Source: Candidatus Poseidoniales archaeon (GTDB taxonomy: Archaea; Thermoplasmatota; Poseidoniia; Poseidoniales; Thalassarchaeaceae). Taken from it: DNA of 6,057 bases. A model generated the notes under the pieces. The model was not told where the DNA came from. It saw only the letters and a list, made by a program, of their open reading frames with translations, and did not search any database. Every line of letters begins with the position of its first letter. The stretch's first letter is position 1. The stretch covers positions 1-6,057 of the forward strand of contig JAPKEY010000092.1 in the NCBI GenBank assembly GCA_028821815.1, given 5' to 3'. Positions 1-6,057 of the stretch are shown here, piece after piece. Made by a program: the position numbers and the translations under genes.

Positions 1-2
1 CG

Positions 3-683
3 GCAGAAAACTTAGCTATTAGTCATGAAATTTCACGTTTAGAGCAAGAGGAATTTGCTGCATTGAGCCATAGAAAAGCAATATCAGCCCATAGTTCTGG
101 ATATTTCAACGACGAAATCATATCCATATCAGAGTCAGATTCGGACGGATGTATGAGGGCGCCTGATCTTGAAAAAATGGCACAATTGAAACCTGTATTT
201 GCGGACAACGGTAGTGTAACAGCCGCGACAAGTTCACCCCTCACTGATGGTGCTGCTAGTTTGCTGGTTTGTTCGGAATCATATGCCAACGAAAACAGTC
301 TTGTGCCACTTGCAACAGTCGTTTCTACGGCGGTCGCTGGCGTTGCACCAGAACTCATGGGGTATGGGCCAGTACCTGCAACTGAGAAGGCTTTGGAGAG
401 AGCGGGTCTAACGATGGATGAAATCGATATCATTGAAATTAACGAAGCCTTTAGTTCACAATCTTTGGCTTGTCTAAAAGATATGGATTTGAATATGGAT
501 GATTCTCGAGTCAATGTTGACGGGGGCGCTCTAGCAATCGGCCATCCACTAGGGGCGAGCGGTTGCCGAATTACAGGTAAATCTGCCAGTTTATTGCAAC
601 GAACTGGTGGCCAGTATGCGCTTGCAACTATGTGTATTGGTGGCGGCATGGGTATTGCAACAGTACTTGAGAGATGGAATTGA
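3..683 (+). CDS. Thiolase (acetyl-CoA acyltransferase), C-terminal part, cut by left edge
   Basis: The reading frame is open from the first bases of the window, so the 5' end lies outside; an internal TTG at 63 is not the start. The visible 226 residues begin with the thiolase stretch AENLAISHEISRLEQEEFA and run to the natural stop. Family landmarks follow in order: S-S-P-L-T-D-G-A-A (about 235-260), G-Y-G-P-V-P-A (about 361-380), NEAF (441-452), GHPLGASG with the catalytic His at 543-545, and C-I-G-G-G-M-G with the second catalytic Cys at 633-635. The nucleophilic Cys of the N-terminal half is off the window. Thiolases cleave 3-ketoacyl-CoA with CoA, or condense two acetyl-CoA. The T-A-A-x-S-S-P-L-T-D-G and M-G-x-G-P-V-P-A wording is closer to beta-oxidation FadA/FadI enzymes than to archaeal mevalonate-pathway thiolases, so fatty acid degradation is my preferred role. 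Exact substrate length cannot be read. The next gene starts 39 bases downstream on the same strand. Confidence 0.93.
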   Translation, partial: AENLAISHEISRLEQEEFAALSHRKAISAHSSGYFNDEIISISESDSDGCMRAPDLEKMAQLKPVFADNGSVTAATSSPLTDGAASLLVCSESYANENSLVPLATVVSTAVAGVAPELMGYGPVPATEKALERAGLTMDEIDIIEINEAFSSQSLACLKDMDLNMDDSRVNVDGGALAIGHPLGASGCRITGKSASLLQRTGGQYALATMCIGGGMGIATVLERWN

Positions 684-722
684 TTCACAATAGGCTGATA
701 TGTTGCCAGTCAATGGCGTACC

Positions 723-1733
723 ATGGGCTTCGGGATACGTGAGGGACGCCGTCAAGCAAAGGAAAATTTAAGTTCCGATGAAGAGGGAGACTGCCCACGC
801 TGTAATGGCAGTGCCGACGCATCATCCATTCCTGGATATCTTCAATGTTCTAGGTGCCAATATGAGTGGCAAGACCCTGGTGATTTATCCTCGGAGAAAG
901 GGCCACGTGATTCGATTTCTCGTGATTCCGAGAAACTTGAAGATTTCAAACGTGAAATGTCTGCAGGTGAGGGACTTGCGCGTGTTTTGGGGGTCGAAGA
1001 TGGATTGGATGCTGCTCAGAAAGAATCTATGGGCCGGTTGCAGAATAAATGGATGAGTGGGATGCATGGCCAATACAATGCTGCAGAGGATGAACGCAAA
1101 CCCCTGATGATCGCCTTTGATGATAACGATAATCTCCTCGAAACACAGGTTGGCGCAATCCATATCTCAGACAATGTATTTGATGGTGGTGAAGAGATCC
1201 GAATTGAGTATCCAGGTAGGGGTACTGAATTCTTTATCATTGATGATGATGATGATCTAGGATGGAAACGGGGCCGAACCTTGCAGGAAACTGCACGTAA
1301 CATAGCGTCGATTATCAATCGGTCCAGTGCACTAGTACATGCATCCGCTGAAGGCACTAGTGTATCAATCGAATTACGTGATGTGAATCTTGCCCCAACT
1401 AGCCTTGTGATTTACGTTGACGATCCAGGTGGTAAAAATATGACCGTTGAGCGATTGGGGGTGATCCTCGATCCAGATCAAATTCAGGTCTACGAAGACT
1501 ATCATCAAGTCATCAAGATTGCATTAGCTGATGGAATCATCACGCCAAGTGAATATCAAATGCTTTGGGCTATGCGCCAAAATCTTGGCATAACTGATGA
1601 AGATCATGTTCGTATCATTATCGATTTATTTGGCGACAATGCTGTCAAAGAATGTCCAGATTGTGGCGTCAATGTACCACTGTATATTGAGTATAACGCT
1701 TGGTGGTGCGAAGGTTGCCAACAATGGGTATGA
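723..1733 (+). CDS. Acidic protein with N- and C-terminal zinc ribbons and a TerB-like segment
   Basis: This 336-residue protein is not recognised as a named family. Residues 24-45 form a zinc ribbon (C24-x2-C27, C42-x2-C45) and residues 311-332 form a second (C311-x2-C314, C329-x2-C332), so each end probably binds one zinc. Residues 60-125 are charged and probably helical. Residues about 129-242 look beta-rich and acidic, with a run of five Asp (174-178) encoded by a short GAT repeat near 1241-1256, and a T-x2-E-T-A-x-N-I-A-x2-I-N stretch at 188-199. Residues about 258-304, with A-L-A-D-G-I-I-T-P-S-E at their core, resemble the acidic helical TerB-like fold. No signal peptide or membrane segment is visible, so it should be cytoplasmic. 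ATG 723 is chosen because the frame upstream is closed by TGA at 696-698 with no other ATG, GTG or TTG between; no clear ribosome binding site precedes it. It lies 85 bases upstream of the actin-like gene on the same strand, so co-transcription is plausible. A scaffold or adaptor role is a guess from architecture. Confidence 0.85.
   Translation: MGFGIREGRRQAKENLSSDEEGDCPRCNGSADASSIPGYLQCSRCQYEWQDPGDLSSEKGPRDSISRDSEKLEDFKREMSAGEGLARVLGVEDGLDAAQKESMGRLQNKWMSGMHGQYNAAEDERKPLMIAFDDNDNLLETQVGAIHISDNVFDGGEEIRIEYPGRGTEFFIIDDDDDLGWKRGRTLQETARNIASIINRSSALVHASAEGTSVSIELRDVNLAPTSLVIYVDDPGGKNMTVERLGVILDPDQIQVYEDYHQVIKIALADGIITPSEYQMLWAMRQNLGITDEDHVRIIIDLFGDNAVKECPDCGVNVPLYIEYNAWWCEGCQQWV
1241..1256 (+). 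repeat. Short GAT trinucleotide run inside the zinc-ribbon gene
   Basis: Five consecutive GAT codons encode Asp174 to Asp178 of the zinc-ribbon protein. Such runs can change length by slippage, but a whole-codon change here would keep the frame. Confidence 0.8.
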
Positions 1734-1806
1734 TGATCAAATCACGACAGGAATGGAACAACAAGTTGGGCATGGTTGAAATACCGGATGGACTCAGTCA
1801 CCCCTA

Positions 1807-1810
1807 GAGG
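1807..1810 (+). promoter_or_regulatory. Likely ribosome binding site of the actin-like gene
   Basis: A GAGG core within AGAGGT lies 8 bases before ATG 1819. This is a normal Shine-Dalgarno position and supports that start codon. It is the clearest ribosome binding site in the window. Confidence 0.55.
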
Positions 1811-1818
1811 TCGTAGAC

Positions 1819-2844
1819 ATGACAGATGAGACACTTTACATTGGAGTAGATTTGGGGACATTTCGATCAGTAATGGTATCTAGTGATGGACACGACGAGA
1901 AAGTGCTAACTGTAATCGGTACACCAAAAGATCAAATCGCAAAGGGCTTCCTCAAGCGTGATGTTCTGTTTGGTGAAGAAGCACTCAAAAACCGTCTCGC
2001 TCTCAACCTATTTCGCCCTTTGGAACACGGTGTCATCAAAGATACTGCCGAAGATAAAAAATTCATTGCCCATTTCATTACCAATATCATTGGGCTGGGA
2101 GATCCTGAGGATTATAACAGGGTCGTTGCCGTTATCGGCGCACCTGCTGAAGCTAGTCACGTAGACAAGACAGCTATTTTCGATGCTGCGGCAGGCAGTG
2201 TTAATGCTTGCATGATTATATCTGAGCCATTTGCAGTTGCTTACGCTCTCGATAAGATAGAGCACTCACTGGTCATCGATATCGGTGCAGGTACCACTGA
2301 TCTTTGTCGTGTTTACGGTACAGTGCCCACTCCCAATGACCAGATGCACATCAATTTTGCCGGTGACCACATCGATGCACAAATCATTACAGAAATTCAG
2401 CGCAAGTACGCCGGTGCTCAAATCACCAAGGATATGGCACGTCGTTGGAAGGAATCGCACTCCTTTGTTGGTGGAGCAGCACCGGATGACCCCGTCATTG
2501 TCGATTTCTCGATTGAAGGTAAGGCAATGTCCCTAGATATCACTGATTGCATCAGTGCAGCATGTGAAACCATTGTGGAGCCAATCGTTGCCAGCGTAAA
2601 GGAATTGGTTACGGGCTCAAATCCAGAATACCATGATGCATTCCGTCGTAATGTGATTCTCGCTGGTGGAGGGTCTGGGATTATCGGGCTTGGCGCTTTG
2701 ATTGAGGAACGCCTATCTGATCTTGGTGATGTCGAAGTCCTCACCGTCGAAGACCCACTGGAACTGGGTGCTATGGGTGGACTCAGATTAGCAATGGAAG
2801 TTCCTGAAGATATGTGGAAGAATCTAACTCTTGCACACCGCTAA
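1819..2844 (+). CDS. MamK-like actin-family filament ATPase
   Basis: This 341-residue protein has the actin/Hsp70/MreB nucleotide-binding plan: phosphate-1 loop G9-V-D-L-G-T-F-R-S17, a connecting S-E-P-F motif with Glu136, phosphate-2 loop D154-I-G-A-G-T-T-D161, and adenosine motif A282-G-G-G-S-G287. Several stretches match what I recall of magnetosome MamK rather than MreB or DnaK: S-E-P-F-x-V-x-Y-x-L-D-K, D-I-G-A-G-T-T-D-L-C followed by G-T-V-P-x-P-x-D-Q, K-E-x2-S-F-V-G, P-E-Y before the adenosine loop, and G-x-L-R-L-A-x-E-x-P near the C-terminus. Glu136 and Asp154 are 18 residues apart, the spacing of the MamK catalytic pair E143/D161. Length is close to MamK (about 347). No amphipathic N-terminal membrane helix is evident. 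The family polymerises into ATP-dependent cytoplasmic filaments that position cell structures. No other magnetosome gene is present here, so the cargo is unknown. The stop abuts that of the convergent membrane-protein gene. Confidence 0.9.
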   Translation: MTDETLYIGVDLGTFRSVMVSSDGHDEKVLTVIGTPKDQIAKGFLKRDVLFGEEALKNRLALNLFRPLEHGVIKDTAEDKKFIAHFITNIIGLGDPEDYNRVVAVIGAPAEASHVDKTAIFDAAAGSVNACMIISEPFAVAYALDKIEHSLVIDIGAGTTDLCRVYGTVPTPNDQMHINFAGDHIDAQIITEIQRKYAGAQITKDMARRWKESHSFVGGAAPDDPVIVDFSIEGKAMSLDITDCISAACETIVEPIVASVKELVTGSNPEYHDAFRRNVILAGGGSGIIGLGALIEERLSDLGDVEVLTVEDPLELGAMGGLRLAMEVPEDMWKNLTLAHR

Positions 2845-3435
2845 TCACTCTTCTTCACCATAGAGTGCAACGCTACTTGTGGACACCAACTGCGTGTTAC
2901 ATTTCGGGCACTTTTCACTTGAATTCAGATTCAACGGCTGCACGGCCAGCAAACTACGGCAATGTGGACATGATGCCAATACTTCGTCTGGCTGTAAAGC
3001 AATGTTTTGATTTAATGCTGGTGCATTTCCGTCATACCACGCTCTAAACATTGGGTGTCGAAGCAGCCGAAGTCTTTGCGACATTGACCAACATAAATAC
3101 AGCAAAAGGAATCCCTGTATGAACCCCCAAGTCCCGCTAGAACCTTGGCTGGCTGCCATAAATTCAACAATCATCAACAAGAAACAGAGCCCGATTGCAA
3201 TCATCCATATTGTCATGACCCAAGGTAATGCCCAACTGTTCCTCTGAAAATATCCTCGGACAATCATGATACAAAACGGCAATGGTAACAATAATGCAAC
3301 TAGGATAGTTGTACCCATAATTGTACCAAAAGATGCGTAAATCAAGAAAGCAATTAGCGATAAAGTGAAAATCAACATCATGCCAGATTGCCGGTGCGCT
3401 AGCGCCAGTTGATCGACTTCCAAGTCATCGCTCAT
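2845..3435 (-). CDS. Four-helix membrane protein with C-terminal zinc ribbon
   Basis: This 196-residue protein is not recognised as a named family. Four hydrophobic segments are visible at about residues 19-38, 41-60, 70-92 and 103-119, after a short acidic N-terminus. A basic stretch (R121 to R131) follows the last helix, which favours a cytoplasmic C-terminus. The tail holds a zinc ribbon with C156-x2-C159 and C176-x2-C179, then ends in three Glu. The start at 3435 is the only ATG, GTG or TTG in frame before the divergent coaBC region. The gene converges on the actin-like gene with no bases between stop codons, and is divergent from coaBC. Its CPxC ribbon pairs it in style with the zinc-ribbon protein at 723-1733, and a membrane-anchor role for the actin-like filament is possible but supported only by position. 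Similar small membrane zinc-ribbon proteins are common in archaea and mostly uncharacterised. Confidence 0.85.
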   Translation of the reverse strand: MSDDLEVDQLALAHRQSGMMLIFTLSLIAFLIYASFGTIMGTTILVALLLPLPFCIMIVRGYFQRNSWALPWVMTIWMIAIGLCFLLMIVEFMAASQGSSGTWGFIQGFLLLYLCWSMSQRLRLLRHPMFRAWYDGNAPALNQNIALQPDEVLASCPHCRSLLAVQPLNLNSSEKCPKCNTQLVSTSSVALYGEEE

Positions 3436-3444
3436 GCACCGCTC

Positions 3445-3496
3445 AATACATCCTCTGAAATCGTTCTTTCCATCGCAAATGCTCAGAGGATGGATT
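3445..3496. repeat. 14-bp inverted repeat (13/14) in the divergent region before coaBC
   Basis: The arms are AATACATCCTCTGA at 3445-3458 and TCAGAGGATGGATT at 3483-3496. They are reverse complements except at one position, including a perfect 10-bp inner part, with 24 bases between them. The centre is near 3470.5, between the start of the membrane-protein gene (3435, minus) and the possible coaBC starts (3479 or 3524, plus). It could be a paired operator site acting on both genes, or an RNA hairpin in the coaBC leader. The right arm would be coding if coaBC starts at 3479. No archaeal TATA box is obvious around it. Confidence 0.6.
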
Positions 3497-4696
3497 CATG
3501 AAGGCGGAACGAGACCATCAATCATGCCCAGCGATGTCGGTGTTGATGCCCGTAGCACTGCGCTTGCAGGTAAACACATTGCATTGGGTATTACTGGTGG
3601 TATCGCTGCAACTGAAACCGTTAGACTTTGCCGAGAGTTGCGGCGTCATGGCGCAGATGTAACCGTCATCATGACGACTGCTGCTACCAAGGTGATCACC
3701 CCACTGGCAGTTGGATGGGCATCTCAGGGTAGTGTAATCACCGAGTGGACCGCTGAAATGTCACAATTGAATCAATTTGATGCATTGCTTATTGCGCCAG
3801 CATCCAGAAATTTCATTTCCCGATATGTAAATGGGATGATGGATCACCCTCTACTGATGAGTTGTTCCGCTGCCCGAAGTCGCTCAACACCCATCGTAAT
3901 GGTCCCCTCAATGCATAGAGATTTGTTTGATGATCCTGTTACACAAGATCTACTCAAACGCTTAGATGGTGAATCCGTAATTTTGGGGCCCTTTGAAGAG
4001 GAGCGTTACAAGCAACCAAACCCAGTCCAAATCGTTGCTGAGTTGTGTCAAATCGTAAACATGAATGAAAATTCTATACATGTCGTGATTACGCTCGGAG
4101 CGACTCGGGCACCTATTGATTCAGTACGGGCAATTCAGAATGCTTCGAGTGGAGAAACCGGTTGGTATATTGCTGAATATTTATATCGGTTTGGTCATCA
4201 AATTACAGTCATTGCTGGAAAAACTAGTGCTCAGCCATCATTCACTTTGCCCACAGTAATACGAGCTGGGGCCCCCGATGAAATGTTGGCTGCCTGTGTC
4301 GATACAGCGCAATCCAAGCCCGAAGCATGGATTCATGCCGCAGCAGTATTGGATTACTATACAAAACCCCTTAACGGTAAGAAAAAAAGTGGTCCGGATA
4401 GTTGGGAATTAAATTTGCAACCAGGCCCTAAGCATATCGCTGAGTTAGACAAATATGTAGGACAAGCAAAGCGTATTGGATTCAAACTTGAAACAGGAGT
4501 AACTGTGGATGAATTACATGCCAGGGCGCTTGAGCAAATTTCACATTATGGGGTAGATGCAACCGTTGCGAATCTCATGGAAAAAATGCATGATTATAAC
4601 ACACCTAGGGCCTATTTTGTAACCCGTGATTCAATCCTAGAGTTGTCTGATATGGATGCGATGTGCAATTCGATTTTACATCTCTTAACGTCATGA
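3479..4696 (+). CDS. coaBC: Bifunctional phosphopantothenoylcysteine decarboxylase / phosphopantothenate-cysteine ligase
   Basis: CoaBC joins cysteine to 4'-phosphopantothenate and decarboxylates the product to 4'-phosphopantetheine, two steps of coenzyme A synthesis in the cytoplasm. The protein is 405 residues from this start, the usual length. The FMN-binding CoaC domain (about 30-190) shows G-I-T-G-G-I-A-A, A-P-A-S-R-N (106-111) and P143-S-M-H146, the archaeal-style version of the P-x-M-N motif. The CoaB domain (about 200-405) shows T-L-G-A-T-R-A-P-I-D, N221-A-S-S-G, A-A-A-V-L-D-Y (287-293), K-K-K (301-303) and V-A-N-L. The ligase half looks intact. In the CoaC half the catalytic His expected before F-D-A-L-L-I-A-P-A is replaced, apparently by Gln96. 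The start is uncertain. ATG 3434 gives 15 more residues but overlaps the divergent start. ATG 3479 is preferred for length and lack of overlap. ATG 3524 would remove a poorly conserved extension, though extensions also occur in archaeal homologues. proS follows after 54 bases. Confidence 0.9.
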   Translation: MLRGWIHEGGTRPSIMPSDVGVDARSTALAGKHIALGITGGIAATETVRLCRELRRHGADVTVIMTTAATKVITPLAVGWASQGSVITEWTAEMSQLNQFDALLIAPASRNFISRYVNGMMDHPLLMSCSAARSRSTPIVMVPSMHRDLFDDPVTQDLLKRLDGESVILGPFEEERYKQPNPVQIVAELCQIVNMNENSIHVVITLGATRAPIDSVRAIQNASSGETGWYIAEYLYRFGHQITVIAGKTSAQPSFTLPTVIRAGAPDEMLAACVDTAQSKPEAWIHAAAVLDYYTKPLNGKKKSGPDSWELNLQPGPKHIAELDKYVGQAKRIGFKLETGVTVDELHARALEQISHYGVDATVANLMEKMHDYNTPRAYFVTRDSILELSDMDAMCNSILHLLTS

Positions 4697-4750
4697 ATTC
4701 CTTATTCTGCGGCGTCACATTGAAGCAGAAGATATTGCCGAGCGTGGATT

Positions 4751-6057
4751 ATGGCAGACCATGGGAAGGCGAAGCGGGGCATCCCTCCAAAGTCCGACTT
4801 CAATGCATGGTATCCTGCTATTGTTGAAATTGCCGAACTTGTTGACAAACGATATCCCATCAAGGGAATGGATGTATGGAGACCCTATGGGTGGAAGGCA
4901 ATGCGTTGTATCGATGCCCTAACCCATTCAGAAATGGAACGTACAGGTCATGAAGAAGTACGATTCCCATTATTGATTCCTGAAGATTTGCTTGAAAAGG
5001 AAAATCGGCTGGTGTCACGCCTCAAGCGTGCGCGTGAAGAGGGTGTTGATCCCAGTGAGCTCCGAGATGATGAAGAAGAGGCGGGTTTCAAGAAAGAAGT
5101 GTATTGGGTGAAACATGCTGGAGAGACTGACCTCGACGTCCCTATGTTCTTGCGACCAACTAGTGAAACTGCGATGTACACAATGTTTCCACTTTGGATT
5201 CGAAGCCATGCTGATTTACCACTAAAGACCTATCAAATTGTTAACACGTTTCGCTATGAAACCAAACAAACACGTTCATTCATTAGAGTGCGGGAAATTC
5301 ATTTCTTCGAGGCACATACCGCTCACGTCGACGAAGATTGCGCTTCACGTCAAATCGAGGAAGACTTGGAAATTGTTTCCCGATTGATGGATAGCATGTC
5401 ACTTCCAGTGATTATTTCCAAACGTCCCATATGGGATACGTTTCCTGGTGCATGGTATACCATTGCGATCGATGTAATCATGCCAAATGGTCGAACCTTG
5501 CAAGTCGCATCATGTCACCATTACAAGGATCAGTGGGCTAAAGCGTTCGATATTAAATATCAAGACGAGAGCGGAAATACTCAGTATTGTCATCAGACGA
5601 CATATGGGATGTCCGAACGTCTACTTGGTTCTGTAGTTGGTATGCATGGAGATGATAACGGACTTATCTTTCCGCCACAAATTGCACCCATACAAGTTGT
5701 TTTAATGCCTGTTGCCGCACACAAAAATCCAGCTATAACCAAGGCAGTTGATGATGCGGCCGAAGAGTTGAGGCGTTCTGGGTTCAGAGTCAAAATTGAT
5801 GCTCGGGATTTGCGACCTGGTCAGAAGTATTGGGATTGGGAAATCAAAGGCGTTCCACTTCGATTGGAAATTGGACCTAGAGATGTAGACAATGGCAATG
5901 CATTTGCAGCACGCCGTACAGGTGGTAAAGAACCGATTCCGCTTGACAATATAGCTGAAGGTGTGCGAGAACAACTTGGATTGGTCCACACTGAACTTGC
6001 CAACCGAAGTCACGCACACATTACTGATTGTATCATTCGCTTAGAAAACACAGACCA
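4751..6057 (+). CDS. proS: Prolyl-tRNA synthetase, archaeal/eukaryotic type, cut by right edge
   Basis: This class II enzyme charges tRNA-Pro with proline in the cytoplasm. The frame is open for 435 codons to the window end without a stop; archaeal enzymes are usually about 455-480 residues, so only the last C-terminal part is missing. Visible landmarks are: S-D-F-N-A-W-Y-P near the N-terminus, motif 1 (about 47-76, G-W-K-A-M-R onward), L-R-P-T-S-E-T-A-M-Y, motif 2 with F-R-Y-E-T-K (R168) and V-R-E-I-H-F-F-E-A-H-T-A-H, a T-L-Q-V-A-S-C-H-H segment, and motif 3 with S-E-R290 followed by G-M-H-G-D-D-N-G-L. The anticodon-binding domain begins about residue 311. There is no bacterial editing (INS) domain between motifs 2 and 3, which marks the archaeal type. 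A charged insertion lies at about residues 85-111. ATG 4751 is the only start after an in-frame TGA at 4721-4723; no strong ribosome binding site is seen. It lies 54 bases after coaBC on the same strand and may share its transcript. Confidence 0.96.
   Translation, partial: MADHGKAKRGIPPKSDFNAWYPAIVEIAELVDKRYPIKGMDVWRPYGWKAMRCIDALTHSEMERTGHEEVRFPLLIPEDLLEKENRLVSRLKRAREEGVDPSELRDDEEEAGFKKEVYWVKHAGETDLDVPMFLRPTSETAMYTMFPLWIRSHADLPLKTYQIVNTFRYETKQTRSFIRVREIHFFEAHTAHVDEDCASRQIEEDLEIVSRLMDSMSLPVIISKRPIWDTFPGAWYTIAIDVIMPNGRTLQVASCHHYKDQWAKAFDIKYQDESGNTQYCHQTTYGMSERLLGSVVGMHGDDNGLIFPPQIAPIQVVLMPVAAHKNPAITKAVDDAAEELRRSGFRVKIDARDLRPGQKYWDWEIKGVPLRLEIGPRDVDNGNAFAARRTGGKEPIPLDNIAEGVREQLGLVHTELANRSHAHITDCIIRLENTD

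Noticed and set aside
23..688. Long minus-strand open frame of 221 codons over the thiolase
   Set aside because: It is the antisense shadow of a clear thiolase; its translation is Ser- and Ala-rich with no recognisable motif.
1799..1811. Imperfect palindrome near ACCCCTAGAGGT just before the actin-like gene
   Set aside because: Only 10 of 12 positions are symmetric and the site overlaps the ribosome binding site; this is easily chance.
1734..1818. 85-base gap upstream of the actin-like gene examined for a promoter
   Set aside because: No convincing archaeal TATA box or BRE was seen, so no promoter is called; co-transcription with the upstream gene is as likely.
1819..2844. Reading the actin-like gene as DnaK/Hsp70 or MreB
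   Set aside because: It is far too short for DnaK and has no substrate-binding domain, and its stretches around phosphate 2 and at the C-terminus fit MamK better than MreB.
4693..4824. ATG overlapping the coaBC stop in ATGA style, opening a short frame of about 43 codons
   Set aside because: It runs out of frame into the proS coding region, looks like no known protein, and lacks coding character; proS begins at 4751 in another frame.

Overview
The window looks like a stretch of archaeal chromosome, probably euryarchaeal. The best candidate is a planktonic Poseidoniia-like (Marine Group II/III) genome, but this is inferred from gene type and was not tested. Three things point that way: an archaeal/eukaryotic-type prolyl-tRNA synthetase, a fused CoaBC whose decarboxylase half carries the archaeal-style P-x-M-H motif and an N-terminal extension, and a beta-oxidation-type thiolase. 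Base composition is moderate and even, and I see no insertion sequences, phage genes, CRISPR array, tRNA or rRNA.

Layout. (1) Positions 3-683 (+) hold the C-terminal part of a FadA/FadI-like thiolase, with its His and second Cys motifs intact. (2) Positions 723-1733 (+) encode an acidic soluble protein with a zinc ribbon at each end and a TerB-like helical segment before the second ribbon. (3) Positions 1819-2844 (+) encode a complete actin-like ATPase that resembles MamK, the magnetosome filament protein, more than generic MreB or Hsp70. (4) Positions 2845-3435 (-) encode a four-helix membrane protein with a C-terminal zinc ribbon; its stop codon directly abuts that of the actin-like gene. 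(5) Positions 3479-4696 (+) encode fused CoaBC for coenzyme A synthesis, divergent from gene 4. (6) Positions 4751 to the right edge (+) hold proS, cut off near its C-terminus.

The outer genes are housekeeping: lipid catabolism, CoA synthesis and tRNA charging. The middle block is the unusual part: a MamK-like filament gene between two otherwise unrecognised genes that both encode CPxC zinc ribbons, one soluble and one membrane-bound. A filament with a soluble adaptor and a membrane partner is a reasonable hypothesis, supported here only by proximity. Two further oddities are a Gln where the catalytic His of the CoaC domain is expected, and a near-perfect 14-bp inverted repeat in the short divergent region between gene 4 and coaBC. 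Intergenic gaps are all short (0 to 85 bases), and I found no convincing TATA box or terminator in them.
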